Numbered from the stretch's first letter, positions 18,001-26,622 are shown. The stretch is 63,845 nucleotides of DNA from Lachnospiraceae bacterium (GCA_017483735.1 JAFUVF010000013.1:1-63845), one strand, 5' to 3'. The notes: generated by a model not told the origin, from the letters alone. Program-made: numbers and translations.

Positions 18001-18590
18001 CCATAGAGGACTACAAGGTTTTGATGGAAAGATATACCTTCCTCAAAAAGCAGCATGATGACCTTGTGGAGGCTGCGGAGAGGCTTAAGGGCATCATAGA
18101 GGAGCTCGATACCGCTATGAGGAAGCAGTTTACAGAGGAATTTGCGAAGATAAGCAATGAATTCGACAAGGTGTTCAAGGAGCTTTTCGGCGGAGGAAAG
18201 GCGACCCTGGAGCTTATGGAGGATGAGGACATACTCGAAGCGGGAATTAAGATTATCGCACAGCCGCCCGGGAAGAAGCTCCAGAATATGATGCAGTTAT
18301 CGGGTGGAGAGAAGGCTTTGTCCGCTATATCCTTACTCTTTGCGATACAGAATCTCAAGCCCTCGCCCTTCTGTCTTTTGGATGAGATAGAGGCGGCGCT
18401 TGACGATTCGAATGTAAACCGCTTTGCAAAGTATCTGCATAAGCTTACGAAATTTACACAGTTTATCGTGATAACCCACAGAAGGGGTACCATGGAGGAG
18501 GTTGACAGACTCTACGGTATTACCATGCAGGAGAAGGGAATATCCAAGCTTGTGAGCGTAAATTTAATCGACAGCGAGCTTTCGGATTGA
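15030..18590 (+). CDS. smc: Chromosome segregation ATPase SMC
   Basis: The condensin-like organiser of the bacterial chromosome, working with ScpA and ScpB. 1186 residues: Walker A GPNGSGKSN near residue 32, a long coiled coil, a hinge at about 510-660 (with the Gly-rich GELLVPGGAISGG), a second coiled coil, the signature LSGGEKALSAISLLFA and Walker B FCLLDEIEAALDD. All ATPase motifs are intact. It starts inside the end of rnc (20-base overlap) and is followed 17 bases later by ftsY, the common Firmicutes order. Confidence 0.97.
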   Translation: MYLKSIEVHGFKSFADKIVFDFHNGITGIVGPNGSGKSNVADAVRWVLGEQRIKQLRGASMQDVIFSGTEARKPLSYAYVAITFDNADHKLSVDFNEVTVARRIYRSGESEYLINGNPCRLKDVNNLFYDTGIGKEGYSIIGQGQIDRIISGRPEERRELFDEAAGIVKFKKNKALSQQKLENEKQNLVRVNDILAELEKQVEPLEKQSEKAKIYLSKKADLKTLDVNVFLLENKSMKDRLSEVTEKHAIAAKDFESVNERYNGIKDEYEAVQAEIEELERSIEEQRQTLSNAGIIRGKLEGEINVLKEKINSAAGTEEHLNSRKTAISKDIELRNKEREDIISDRTDSDKEIEKLLKDGEGVRDELKALQDKVKALDENIEAGKNAIIEELNKRSSIKSKIARLENMSEQTNIKKAELNSKLLRAKSDEESREETIKSLEDEFDRITKELRTIKDKEAESEQKLFDFREELRKADEELRKKQELYHQEKSRLDALLNIAERYDGYGGSVKAVMEQKDKNKGIVGVVADIIKVDKKYETAIETALGGNIQNIVTEDEDTAKAMIKHLKDTKAGRATFLPLTSITHPQEFKNPEALKEPGVIGMADEIVKIDKKYANVAKAMLGRIVVVDKVENALRIARKFDYGIRMVTIEGELLVPGGAISGGAFKNNSNLLGRRREIDELKGSVDELREAINEANKQIESIKDNRNRLRTDVETFKNDIQKKTLEQNTARLNLSQTRERLEEESKDMTALKDDVQSIEKEIIELNKEKEDAAKELSLSESAERQTQEKILEFQKELDSKRKEEAEVSAQVSEWDLKIEKIKQARDFKQENIDRIDAEIERFNGELKEVEDALLENVKEVERNKESIEEIKKNIEASYGDESDANDKLKGDIEKKETLSEKQKNFFKDREKIAEQMSSLDKEVFRLNSQKEKLEEAIESQINYMWDEYEITLSDASTLRDETLTDLSGMKKDAASLRNQIKNLGDVNVNAIEDYKVLMERYTFLKKQHDDLVEAAERLKGIIEELDTAMRKQFTEEFAKISNEFDKVFKELFGGGKATLELMEDEDILEAGIKIIAQPPGKKLQNMMQLSGGEKALSAISLLFAIQNLKPSPFCLLDEIEAALDDSNVNRFAKYLHKLTKFTQFIVITHRRGTMEEVDRLYGITMQEKGISKLVSVNLIDSELSD

Positions 18591-18607
18591 TTTGACAGGG
18601 GAAGGAT

Positions 18608-19690
18608 ATGGCATTATTCGGAAACAAAAACAGGAATACCGAAAATGATTATTCGGAGGCTCTGGCAAAATTGCAGTCAGTGTCGGAGGAGTTTACCTTC
18701 GGCACATTAAACGACGAGGAAGCCGTAAGAATGGAGCTTATGGCGGAGGCGGACGAGGAGGGGCTTTTCAATGCCCTTAAGGACGGGCTCTCAAAGACCA
18801 GGGATAATATCGCAAGAGGTATTGACGACCTGTTTTCCGGTCATTCCTCCATTGATGATGACTTTTACGAGGAGCTTGAAGAGCTTCTGATAATGGGGGA
18901 TGTGGGTGTAAATGCCACGGAGAGCATCATTGACGAATTAAAGAAAAGAGTAAAGGAAGAGCATATAAAGGAGCCCATAGAGTGCCGTAAAATCCTCATA
19001 GACAGCATCAGACGCCAGATGGACGTGGGGGAGAACGAATACTCCTTTGAAAACGAGAGGACGGTAATGATAGTGATCGGCGTAAACGGCGTCGGAAAGA
19101 CCACCTCCATAGGAAAGCTTGCATGGAAATATCGTGCAAGAGGGAAGAAGGTAATGATAGCCGCTGCGGATACCTTCAGAGCCGCTGCGGGGGATCAGCT
19201 CCTTGAATGGGCAAAGCGTGCGGATGTTCCCATGATAGGCGGAAAAGAGGGGGCGGACCCTTCCAGCGTCGTATTTGATGCGGTAAATTCCTTCAAGGCA
19301 AAAAACGGAGATATACTGCTCATAGATACTGCGGGTAGACTTCACAACAAGAAGAACCTCATGGAGGAGCTAAAGAAGATGAACCGCATTATAGACAGGG
19401 AGCTATCCGGCATTCACAGGGAGAATTTCATTGTGCTTGACGGAACGACAGGTCAGAATGCCCTTGTGCAGGCAAGGGAGTTTAATGAGACTGCGGATTT
19501 GACCGGCATAATTCTCACAAAGATGGACGGCACCGCAAAGGGAGGAATAGCGATAGCGGTGCAGTCAGAGCTAAAGGTGCCGGTAAAATATATAGGAGTG
19601 GGAGAGAAGATTCAGGATTTGCAGAAATTTGACGCAGAAAAATTTGTTTCGGCAATATTTGATGCGGATACGGAGGAAAATTATGAGTAA
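18608..19690 (+). CDS. ftsY: Signal recognition particle receptor FtsY
   Basis: The SRP receptor GTPase, delivering ribosomes making membrane proteins to the translocon. 360 residues. An acidic N-terminal region (about 1-60) is followed by the helical N domain. The G domain has GVNGVGKTTSIGKLA, DTFRAAAGDQL, DTAGRLHNKKNLMEEL and TKMDGTAKGG. Its partner ffh lies 1.7 kb downstream. The last eight bases overlap ilvA, whose ribosome site lies inside the ftsY end. Confidence 0.96.
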   Translation: MALFGNKNRNTENDYSEALAKLQSVSEEFTFGTLNDEEAVRMELMAEADEEGLFNALKDGLSKTRDNIARGIDDLFSGHSSIDDDFYEELEELLIMGDVGVNATESIIDELKKRVKEEHIKEPIECRKILIDSIRRQMDVGENEYSFENERTVMIVIGVNGVGKTTSIGKLAWKYRARGKKVMIAAADTFRAAAGDQLLEWAKRADVPMIGGKEGADPSSVVFDAVNSFKAKNGDILLIDTAGRLHNKKNLMEELKKMNRIIDRELSGIHRENFIVLDGTTGQNALVQAREFNETADLTGIILTKMDGTAKGGIAIAVQSELKVPVKYIGVGEKIQDLQKFDAEKFVSAIFDADTEENYE

Positions 19691-20915
19691 GGATAAGAAA
19701 GAGATGTTGAGCCTTGAAAGATTTGAGGAGGCAAGCGAGGTTGTAAAGAAGGTAACATTGGAGACCAAGCTTGTATACAGTGACTATTTTTCGGCACAGA
19801 CGGGGAATAAGGTATATTTAAAGCCGGAGAATATGCAGTTTACCGGGGCATATAAGCTGCGCGGCGCATATTACAAGATGAGCACGCTTTCAGAGGAGGA
19901 TTTGAAGCGGGGACTCATAACCGCATCTGCGGGAAATCATGCCCAGGGCGTAGCATATGCCGCAAAGTGCTATGGCGCAAAGGCAACCATTGTTATGCCT
20001 ACGACCACACCCCTCATAAAGGTAAACCGCACCAAGAATTACGGCGCAGAGGTGGTGCTCTTCGGGGATGTTTATGACGAGGCATGCGAGGAGGCATACA
20101 GGCTTGCGGATGAAAAGGGATATACCTTCATTCATCCCTTTGACGATCTGACGGTGGCTACAGGTCAGGGAACCATCGCAATGGAGATTGTAAAGGAGCT
20201 TCCCCTGGTGGATTATATCCTTGTACCCATAGGCGGAGGCGGTCTTGCCACGGGAGTATCCACTCTTGCAAAGCTTTTGAATCCGAAAATAAAGGTAATA
20301 GGCGTTGAGCCCGCAGGGGCAAACTGCATGCAGGAATCCATTAAAAACGGCAAGGTAACGACTTTGCCTTCCGTAAGCACTATTGCAGACGGCACTGCGG
20401 TAAAGACCCCAGGAGAAAAGCTTTTCCCATATTTACAGAAGAATCTGGATGATATAATTACCATAAATGATGAAGAGCTTGTGGTGGCATTCCTTGATAT
20501 GGTCGAAAATCACAAGATGGTAGTTGAGAATTCCGGACTTTTGTCCGTGGCTGCGCTCAAGCATTTAGATGTTAAGGGCAAAAAGATTGTATCTATTTTA
20601 AGCGGCGGCAATATGGATGTCATCACTATGTCCTCCGTGGTTCAGCAGGGGCTTATATTCCGTGACAGAATTTTTACCGTATCCGTGCTTCTCCCAGACA
20701 AGCCCGGAGAGCTTCACAGAGTATCGGGAATAATAGCTGATGTGAACGGGAACGTCATCAAGCTTGAACACAACCAGTTTGTATCCATAAACAGAAATGC
20801 GGCGGTTGAGCTTCGGATAACCCTTGAAGCCTACGGAACCGACCACAAGAATGAGATAATGGCGGCGCTTGAAAAGGAAGGCTACAAGCCGAGACTTGTG
20901 AGAACGAATATATAA
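19683..20915 (+). CDS. ilvA: Threonine ammonia-lyase with ACT domain
   Basis: Deaminates threonine to 2-oxobutanoate, the entry to isoleucine synthesis or to catabolic use. About 410 residues. The PLP-dependent fold II domain has FTGAYKLRGA (Schiff-base Lys), SAGNHAQGVA and the phosphate-binding GGGGLATG. A single ACT domain (about 330-410) suggests allosteric control. A single ACT and this length match the TdcB/IlvA hybrid type (about 400 residues) rather than the long two-ACT form. The start is ATG 19683 after CGGAGG. Coupled to ftsY by an eight-base overlap, an uncommon neighbour; closed by a terminator. Confidence 0.93.
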   Translation: MSKDKKEMLSLERFEEASEVVKKVTLETKLVYSDYFSAQTGNKVYLKPENMQFTGAYKLRGAYYKMSTLSEEDLKRGLITASAGNHAQGVAYAAKCYGAKATIVMPTTTPLIKVNRTKNYGAEVVLFGDVYDEACEEAYRLADEKGYTFIHPFDDLTVATGQGTIAMEIVKELPLVDYILVPIGGGGLATGVSTLAKLLNPKIKVIGVEPAGANCMQESIKNGKVTTLPSVSTIADGTAVKTPGEKLFPYLQKNLDDIITINDEELVVAFLDMVENHKMVVENSGLLSVAALKHLDVKGKKIVSILSGGNMDVITMSSVVQQGLIFRDRIFTVSVLLPDKPGELHRVSGIIADVNGNVIKLEHNQFVSINRNAAVELRITLEAYGTDHKNEIMAALEKEGYKPRLVRTNI

Positions 20916-20945
20916 AACTAAAATTTGCTTTCAAAAGGACAGGAG

Positions 20946-20981
20946 GGCTGCCAAGAAAAAATACTTGACAGCCTTATTTTT
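20946..20981 (+). terminator. Rho-independent terminator after ilvA
   Basis: GGCTGCCAAG (20946-20955) pairs with CTTGACAGCC (20964-20973), with one C/A mismatch and an eight-base loop. TTATTTTTT follows. It ends the ilvA transcript. Its right arm contains the -35 box of the next promoter. Confidence 0.8.
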
Positions 20982-20993
20982 TGCTGTTATTAT
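20965..20993 (+). promoter_or_regulatory. Promoter of ylxM-ffh, inside the ilvA terminator
   Basis: TTGACA (20965-20970), 17 bases, TATTAT (20988-20993). The -35 box forms part of the 3' arm of the terminator stem and the spacer contains its T tract. Transcription should begin at about 20999-21001, only a few bases before ATG 21003. Confidence 0.72.
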
Positions 20994-21002
20994 GGTCAGG
21001 TT

Positions 21003-21359
21003 ATGAGCGATATTTATGAATCAGCGTTATTGTTTGATTTTTACGGGGAGCTTCTCACGGAGCACCAGAAAAAGATATATGCCGACAGGGTGTACAACGA
21101 TATGTCCATGAGCGAGATTGCGGAGGAGAACGGCATATCAAGACAGGCGGTGCACGACCTCATTAAACGGTGCAATGATACATTGCAGGAATACGAGAAT
21201 AAGCTTCATCTGGTGGAACGCTTTAAGGAAGCCAAAAAAATATCGGAGAGTATAAGCAGGCTTTCTGATACTCAGAATAGCGGCAACGAAGCACAGGATA
21301 TATATTACAGGATAGCAAGGATAAACGAGCTTGCAAATAAGCTCATTCCATTGCTGTAG
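21003..21359 (+). CDS. ylxM: YlxM/p13-like helix-turn-helix protein
   Basis: A 118-residue protein of the UPF0122 family, encoded just upstream of ffh in most Firmicutes and thought to regulate or assist the SRP. The sigma-factor region 4-like HTH is plain: TEHQKKIYADRVYNDMSMSE, then ENGISRQAVHDLIKR. I place the start at ATG 21003 because it gives the family length. An in-frame TTG at 20925 would run through the terminator and is not credible. No Shine-Dalgarno precedes it, and the predicted transcript starts only a few bases upstream. Followed by ffh after 11 bases. Confidence 0.9.
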   Translation: MSDIYESALLFDFYGELLTEHQKKIYADRVYNDMSMSEIAEENGISRQAVHDLIKRCNDTLQEYENKLHLVERFKEAKKISESISRLSDTQNSGNEAQDIYYRIARINELANKLIPLL

Positions 21360-21370
21360 ATGGACAGGAT

Positions 21371-22741
21371 ATGGCATTTGAAAGCTTAACAGAAAAACTT
21401 CAAAATGTGTTTAAGGGTCTTCGGGGAAAGGGACGTCTATCAGAGGCTGACGTAAAGGCAGCATTGAAAGAGGTAAAGATGGCTCTTTTGGAGGCGGATG
21501 TAAACTTCAAGGTGGTAAAGCAGTTCACAAAGTCCGTGGAGGAGCGTGCTGTGGGACAGGATGTTATGAACGGTCTAAACCCTGCCCAGATGGTAATAAA
21601 GATTGTAAACGAGGAGCTTACAAGCCTTATGGGAAGCGAGGTCAGTGAGCTATCCTTCAGACCGGGCAAAGCTCTTACGATTTTTTTGATGGCGGGACTT
21701 CAGGGCGCAGGTAAGACCACCGCCACTGCAAAGATTGCCGGGGCGCTAAAGAAAAAGGGCAAGAAATCCCTGCTTGTAGCCTGCGATATATACAGACCCG
21801 CAGCCATAGAGCAGCTGCAGATAAACGGAGACAAGCTTGGGATAGAGGTTTTTAAAGAGGGCACGGATTTAAAGCCGGCAAGGATTGCCAAGGATGCGGA
21901 GGAATATGCTCTTAAGAACGGCTTTAATGTGATGATAATAGATACCGCAGGACGTCTTCATGTGGATGAGGACATGATGAACGAGCTTGTGGAGATAAAA
22001 AATACCGTGGATGTCCATGAAACAATATTCGTCGTAGATGCAATGACCGGTCAGGATGCCGTGAATGTTGCCAAGGAGTTTGACGAGAAGGTCGGCGTGG
22101 ACGGTATAGTGGTATCGAAGCTGGACGGCGATACCAGAGGCGGTGCGGCGTTGTCAATAAAGGCTGTCACAGGGAAGCCCATAATATATGCCAGTGTTGG
22201 AGAAAAGCTAGAGGATATCGAGCCCTTCTATCCGGACAGAATGGCTAACAGGATTCTTGGCATGGGAGATGTGCTCTCTCTCATAGAAAAAGCGGAAGCC
22301 GCAATAGATATTGATGAGGACAAGGGTAGGGAAATGGCTTCCCGTATGAAGAAGGGGAAGTTTGACTTTGAGGATTACCTTGAAAGCATGAAGCAGATGC
22401 GGAATATGGGAGGACTTACAAGCATTCTTTCCATGCTTCCCGGAATGGGGATTAAGGCGTCTGATATAGAGGGCATGGTTGATGAAAAGAAGCTTAAGCA
22501 TATGGAAGCAATAGTTCTTTCCATGACAAAGGCGGAAAGACAGAACCCGAAGCTTTTGAATCCCAGAAGAAAGTACAGGATTGCCTCGGGCGCAGGGGTT
22601 GATATTGCAGAGGTAAACCGCTTCATAAAGCAGTTTGAGCAGAGCCAGAAGATGATGAAGCAGATGGGCGGTATGGGAAGACGGCACGGCGGAATGGCAG
22701 GCTTGGGCAGCATGATGGGAAAGGGAAGATTTCCCTTTTAG
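21371..22741 (+). CDS. ffh: Signal recognition particle protein Ffh
   Basis: The SRP54 GTPase that binds signal peptides and 4.5S/scRNA. 456 residues. N domain, then G domain with GLQGAGKTTATAKIA, DTAGRLHVDEDMM and SKLDGDTRGGAAL. The Met-rich M domain (about 325-456) has repeated Met clusters including KMMKQMGGMGRRHGG. All motifs are intact. The adjoining ylxM supports the call. The small RNA partner is not in this window as far as I can see. Confidence 0.97.
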   Translation: MAFESLTEKLQNVFKGLRGKGRLSEADVKAALKEVKMALLEADVNFKVVKQFTKSVEERAVGQDVMNGLNPAQMVIKIVNEELTSLMGSEVSELSFRPGKALTIFLMAGLQGAGKTTATAKIAGALKKKGKKSLLVACDIYRPAAIEQLQINGDKLGIEVFKEGTDLKPARIAKDAEEYALKNGFNVMIIDTAGRLHVDEDMMNELVEIKNTVDVHETIFVVDAMTGQDAVNVAKEFDEKVGVDGIVVSKLDGDTRGGAALSIKAVTGKPIIYASVGEKLEDIEPFYPDRMANRILGMGDVLSLIEKAEAAIDIDEDKGREMASRMKKGKFDFEDYLESMKQMRNMGGLTSILSMLPGMGIKASDIEGMVDEKKLKHMEAIVLSMTKAERQNPKLLNPRRKYRIASGAGVDIAEVNRFIKQFEQSQKMMKQMGGMGRRHGGMAGLGSMMGKGRFPF

Positions 22742-22776
22742 ATATAGCTTTAGATAGCAAGCGAATTTAAAATTCG

Positions 22777-22806
22777 TTGACTATATATAAGTATTAAATT
22801 TACAGT
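22777..22806 (+). promoter_or_regulatory. Possible promoter and palindrome before rpsP
   Basis: TTGACT (22777-22782) and TACAGT (22801-22806) are 18 bases apart. Just upstream, CGAATTT (22762-22768) and AAATTCG (22770-22776) form a 15-base palindrome with no T tract. It may be an operator or a chance AT-rich dyad. Confidence 0.4.
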
Positions 22807-22826
22807 ATGAAAAGGAGAACAAAACA

Positions 22827-23072
22827 ATGGCAGTAAAAATCAGATTGAGAAGAATGGGACAGAAGAAGGCACCTTTCTACAGGGTTATCGTATCCGATTC
22901 CCGTTCGCCAAGAGACGGAAGATTCATCGAGGAGATAGGCACCTATGATCCTTCCACCGAGCCCAGCACCGTAAAGATTGATGCAGAGGCTGCAAAGAAG
23001 TGGTTAAACAACGGTGCACAGCCCACCGAGAGCGTTGCGAAGCTTTTAAAGATTGCCGGAATTGAAAAATAA
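22827..23072 (+). CDS. rpsP: 30S ribosomal protein S16
   Basis: An 81-residue small-subunit protein starting [19 protein letters not shown], with the conserved [21 protein letters not shown] segment split over residues 24-44. The ribosome site is AAAAGGAG. It heads the standard run rpsP-khpA-rimM-trmD. Confidence 0.97.
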   Translation: MAVKIRLRRMGQKKAPFYRVIVSDSRSPRDGRFIEEIGTYDPSTEPSTVKIDAEAAKKWLNNGAQPTESVAKLLKIAGIEK

Positions 23073-23090
23073 TCCCATATAGGAGGAAAC

Positions 23091-23318
23091 ATGAAGGAAT
23101 TAGTGGAAGTAATTGCTAAGGCCCTTGTTGAAAATCCTGATGAGGTTACGGTCACTGAGGAGGCAGACGGCGATAATGTGGTTGTCAAGCTTCATGTGGC
23201 GTCCTCTGACATGGGTAAGGTTATAGGCAAGCAGGGGAGGATTGCAAAGGCGATCCGTTCCGTTGTAAAGGCAGCCTCATCCAAGGACAACAAAAGGGTT
23301 GATGTTACAATAGAATGA
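23091..23318 (+). CDS. khpA: KH-domain RNA-binding protein KhpA
   Basis: A 75-residue single KH domain (YlqC/UPF0109). The GxxG loop is seen in MGKVIGKQGRIAKAIRSVV. In other Firmicutes KhpA pairs with KhpB (Jag) to bind RNA and affect cell elongation. It lies 18 bases after rpsP and overlaps rimM by ATGA, so the genes are translated together. Confidence 0.94.
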   Translation: MKELVEVIAKALVENPDEVTVTEEADGDNVVVKLHVASSDMGKVIGKQGRIAKAIRSVVKAASSKDNKRVDVTIE

Positions 23319-23833
23319 GAGAATCGAGATTTCAGGTAGGGATTATTACCTCCACCCACGGCGTTGCCGGCGAGGTGAAGGTGTATCCTACTACCGATGA
23401 CAAGAGGCGTTTCAAAAAATTAAAGGAAGTAATCCTCGATACGGGAAAAGAGGATCTTACATTAAAGATTGTTTCCGTGAAATTTTTCAAGGAGATGGTA
23501 ATACTTAAATTCGAGGGCTATGATAATCCCGAGGAAATGAGAAAATTCAGACAAAAAAGCCTCTATGTTACCAGAGAAAATGCAGTCAGATTAAATAAGG
23601 ATGAGTACTTTATCGCAGACTTAATAGGGCTTAGGGCTGTTGAGGAGAATACAGACTTTGAAGGCGAAGTTACAGATGTGATACAGACAGGCGCCAATGA
23701 TGTCTATGTTATAGAATACGGCTCGGACGAAAAAAAAGAGCTTCTTTTGCCTGCAATAAAGGAATGCATAGAAGAAGTAAATGTGGATGACGGATATATT
23801 AAAATTCACATCCTCGACGGACTTTTGGACTGA
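23315..23833 (+). CDS. rimM: Ribosome maturation factor RimM
   Basis: 172 residues, binds S19 and helps form the 30S head. The N-terminal domain has VGIITSTHGVAGEVKVYP, the RimM hallmark. A PRC-barrel domain follows (about 95-170), with YFIADLIGLRAV and LLLPAIKECIEEV. Start overlaps the khpA stop; trmD follows at once. Confidence 0.95.
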   Translation: MRESRFQVGIITSTHGVAGEVKVYPTTDDKRRFKKLKEVILDTGKEDLTLKIVSVKFFKEMVILKFEGYDNPEEMRKFRQKSLYVTRENAVRLNKDEYFIADLIGLRAVEENTDFEGEVTDVIQTGANDVYVIEYGSDEKKELLLPAIKECIEEVNVDDGYIKIHILDGLLD

Positions 23834-23841
23834 AAGCTATC

Positions 23842-24552
23842 ATGATGAAGTTTCATATCCTTACGCTCTTTCCCGAAATGGTGGAACAGGGATTAAACAC
23901 CAGCATTTTAGGCAGAGCTATTGAAAACGGACTTATAAGTATCGAAGCGGTAAATATCAGGGATTATACCGAAAATAAGCACGGCAGGGTGGATGATTAT
24001 ACCTATGGCGGAGGAGCGGGAATGCTTATGCAGGCACAGCCTGTGTACGACTGCCACAGGGCGGTTTCCGGGGGCAGAAATGTCCGCACCATATATGTCA
24101 CTCCCGCCGGAAGAGTATTTAATCAAGGGCTTGCACAGGAGCTTTCAATGGAAGAAGAGCTCATTTTTTTGTGCGGACATTATGAGGGCATAGACGAGAG
24201 GGCCTTGGAGGCAGTGGCAACCGACAGGATATCCATCGGCGACTATGTGCTTACCGGAGGAGAGCTTCCGGCCATGGTAATGGTGGATGCGGTGGCAAGA
24301 CTTGTTCCGGGAGTTTTGGGGAATGATGAGTCGGCTTCGTATGAGAGCTTTAGCGACGGGCTTTTGGAATATCCGCAATATTCAAGACCGGCGCTTTGGA
24401 TGGATAAGCCTGTGCCTAAGATACTTCTTTCGGGGGATCACAAGCGTGTGGAGGAATGGCGGCACGAACAGGCAATCGAGGTCACAAAAAGGTATCGTCC
24501 GGAGCTCTATGAAAAATATTCGGAGAAGATAAATGAAATTAAAAAACATTAA
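23842..24552 (+). CDS. trmD: tRNA (guanine37-N1)-methyltransferase
   Basis: Methylates G37 of tRNAs to hold reading frame. 236 residues, family length. The SPOUT knot is seen in YGGGAGMLMQ, LCGHYEGIDERALE and IGDYVLTGGELPAM. The C-terminal segment LLSGDHKRVEEWR is conserved. There are two adjacent ATG codons at 23842 and 23845; either could start. It overlaps the next gene by 20 bases. Confidence 0.96.
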   Translation: MMKFHILTLFPEMVEQGLNTSILGRAIENGLISIEAVNIRDYTENKHGRVDDYTYGGGAGMLMQAQPVYDCHRAVSGGRNVRTIYVTPAGRVFNQGLAQELSMEEELIFLCGHYEGIDERALEAVATDRISIGDYVLTGGELPAMVMVDAVARLVPGVLGNDESASYESFSDGLLEYPQYSRPALWMDKPVPKILLSGDHKRVEEWRHEQAIEVTKRYRPELYEKYSEKINEIKKH

Positions 24553-26128
24553 GCTTGATTATATATATTTTTCCTATATTCTTCTGGGAATAATGTTTTT
24601 GATAAATATAGTGTATTTTGCCGTAAACGGGGATTCGCTTCTGGACAGTGATATGTCTACGGAGATGGTTTATTCGGCTCTTCTTAATAAGACAGGCGGA
24701 GTTATCAACGATAATTGGTATTTTTCCACGGAGCTCTACATTTTTTACTCATATTTCATCATGCGGGCAGGACTTTTTTTATTCCCCGCAAACTGGCATC
24801 TTGCAAGACTGTTTACCATAATTATTTCGATGATTATATTATGTCTTGTAACCTTTTTCATAATGAATATGTTAGGGTATAGAAGGGTATGGGCATATGC
24901 GGCCGCTATGGTAATTTGTCCCATCAGCGCATATTATTATTATCTTGTGCTGTTGGGAGATTTCTATATCTTCAATATCTCCATTTCGGTAATTACCGTT
25001 GCAATGCTCTTTGTCGTTCTGAAATCTGATAAGCTCCATATCAGGATATTACTTACTGCGCTTGCGGGAGGGATATCCTTTCTCATATCGTTAAGCGGCG
25101 TAAAGGAGCTCCTTATAGCGTATGTTCCGTTTTTTATTGCCTGTGTCTTTAATTATATTTTAAAGGACTTTTTTAAGCTTAAGGATAAGGAGGATGATGT
25201 CTCAAAGCTTCCTGCGGAGATCTGGGCGCTTATCTATTCGGGAGTATGCGTGGCAGCGGGTGGACTTGGCATGGAGCTGTGCTACAATGTGCTCTCCCGG
25301 AAATACGCCTTTGTAAACTATACCGGAGATAAGTGGAGCGAATTTTCGATAAGCAATATGCTTGTTACCTTCGGAGATTTCCTAAGTATTTTTGGCTGGA
25401 ATAACAATGTTGAGATAACAAGCTTAAAGGGAATAATGAATGTATTATCCATCGCATTTTCATTGCTTATACTTGTTTTCGCCGTGGTCTTTACCTGCAA
25501 AATAAAGAAGCTTGCGCTTAATGAGAGGATTTTTGTACTGTTTTTTGATACGGCATGGCTTTTCCAGTTTTTTGTATACAGTCAGAATGAAAGACATAAT
25601 CAGTATTTCTGGACCCAGATAATGCCTTATTCACTGATTTTGTTCTTTATCGGAGCATATCACTTTATAGATAGATTAAAGCCTCTTAACAAATATTTAA
25701 TGTATATTTGCCTATGCGGATATCTCATTGTAATGTCAAGAGAAACCCTTATCATAAATCCCAAGATGGATATCAACGGCGGAATGTATTATTGCGGAAA
25801 TATGCTGGAAGCGGTGGATTATATAAAGGAAAACGGGCTTGAAAACGGATTTGCAACCTTCTGGAACAGCGGGGTTGTGACCGAGCTTACCGACGGGAAA
25901 ACGGAGATGTGGACCGTTGGGGTGGCGGATTTTAATACGATATATCCCTGGCTCCAGAAAAAGGAGCATTCGTCGGTATTTCCGGAGGGAGAGGTTTTTG
26001 CTCTGCTGGATATTTATGATTACAATGCGGGGTGTCTTGATGCAGATGACAAAATAGTTTATTCCGATGGGGATTATTACATATATCTTTTTGATGATAT
26101 GGAGGATTTCCGCAATGCAGTGCAATAA
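24533..26128 (+). CDS. GT-C-like polytopic membrane protein, unknown substrate
   Basis: 531 residues with about ten to twelve membrane segments. A loop after TM1 carries DSDMSTEMVYSALL, reminiscent of the acidic first loop of GT-C fold glycosyltransferases, and a soluble C-terminal domain of about 120 residues follows. I do not recognise a named family; a lipid-linked sugar transferase is the leading guess. It starts inside trmD (20-base overlap) and splits the usually adjacent trmD and rplS. It seems to be translated with trmD, while rplS has its own promoter. Confidence 0.65.
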   Translation: MKLKNIKLDYIYFSYILLGIMFLINIVYFAVNGDSLLDSDMSTEMVYSALLNKTGGVINDNWYFSTELYIFYSYFIMRAGLFLFPANWHLARLFTIIISMIILCLVTFFIMNMLGYRRVWAYAAAMVICPISAYYYYLVLLGDFYIFNISISVITVAMLFVVLKSDKLHIRILLTALAGGISFLISLSGVKELLIAYVPFFIACVFNYILKDFFKLKDKEDDVSKLPAEIWALIYSGVCVAAGGLGMELCYNVLSRKYAFVNYTGDKWSEFSISNMLVTFGDFLSIFGWNNNVEITSLKGIMNVLSIAFSLLILVFAVVFTCKIKKLALNERIFVLFFDTAWLFQFFVYSQNERHNQYFWTQIMPYSLILFFIGAYHFIDRLKPLNKYLMYICLCGYLIVMSRETLIINPKMDINGGMYYCGNMLEAVDYIKENGLENGFATFWNSGVVTELTDGKTEMWTVGVADFNTIYPWLQKKEHSSVFPEGEVFALLDIYDYNAGCLDADDKIVYSDGDYYIYLFDDMEDFRNAVQ

Positions 26129-26142
26129 TATCAAATTTTTGC

Positions 26143-26171
26143 TTGCATTTGGGATATCTTTATGGTAACAT
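26143..26171 (+). promoter_or_regulatory. Promoter of rplS
   Basis: TTGCAT (26143-26148), 17 bases, TAACAT (26166-26171). The leader is about 68 bases. The segments TGTGT and ACACG within it could pair, so an L19-type autoregulatory leader is possible but unproven. Confidence 0.6.
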
Positions 26172-26245
26172 CTTAATGTTGTGTAAAAGTGGTCCTCTGT
26201 TACTAATAAAGGTTTCAAGAACACGTTGTTTAAAGGAGGCTCGTT

Positions 26246-26593
26246 ATGAACGATATTATCAAGGAAATCGAAGATGCCCAGTTAAAGGAGTCCGTTGACG
26301 AATTCAATGTGGGTGATACTGTGAGAGTACACGCAAAGATCAAGGAGGGAAACCGTGAGAGAATCCAGATCTTTGAGGGTACGGTGTTAAAACGTCAGGG
26401 TGGCAGCAACCGTGCGACCTTTACCGTCAGAAAGCTTTCAGGCGGTGTGGGTGTCGAGAGAACATGGCCCCTTCATTCCCCTAATGTGGAGAAGATTGAG
26501 GTGGTAAGACACGGTAAGGTAAGACGTGCAAAGCTCAACTACTTAAGAGATCGTGTCGGTAAGAGAGCAAAGGTTAAGGAAGTATTGAGATAA
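26246..26593 (+). CDS. rplS: 50S ribosomal protein L19
   Basis: 115 residues, a bridge protein at the subunit interface. Conserved segments [20 protein letters not shown] and [13 protein letters not shown] are present. The ribosome site AAAGGAGG is strong. Its own promoter at 26143 and the following hairpin at 26623 make it a separately controlled unit inside the larger cluster. Confidence 0.97.
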   Translation: MNDIIKEIEDAQLKESVDEFNVGDTVRVHAKIKEGNRERIQIFEGTVLKRQGGSNRATFTVRKLSGGVGVERTWPLHSPNVEKIEVVRHGKVRRAKLNYLRDRVGKRAKVKEVLR

Positions 26594-26622
26594 TACATAT
26601 TCCTTGGACGAAGGTTAATCTT

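Noticed and set aside
20925..21002. TTG start of ylxM at 20925
   Set aside because: The frame runs through the terminator hairpin and T tract.
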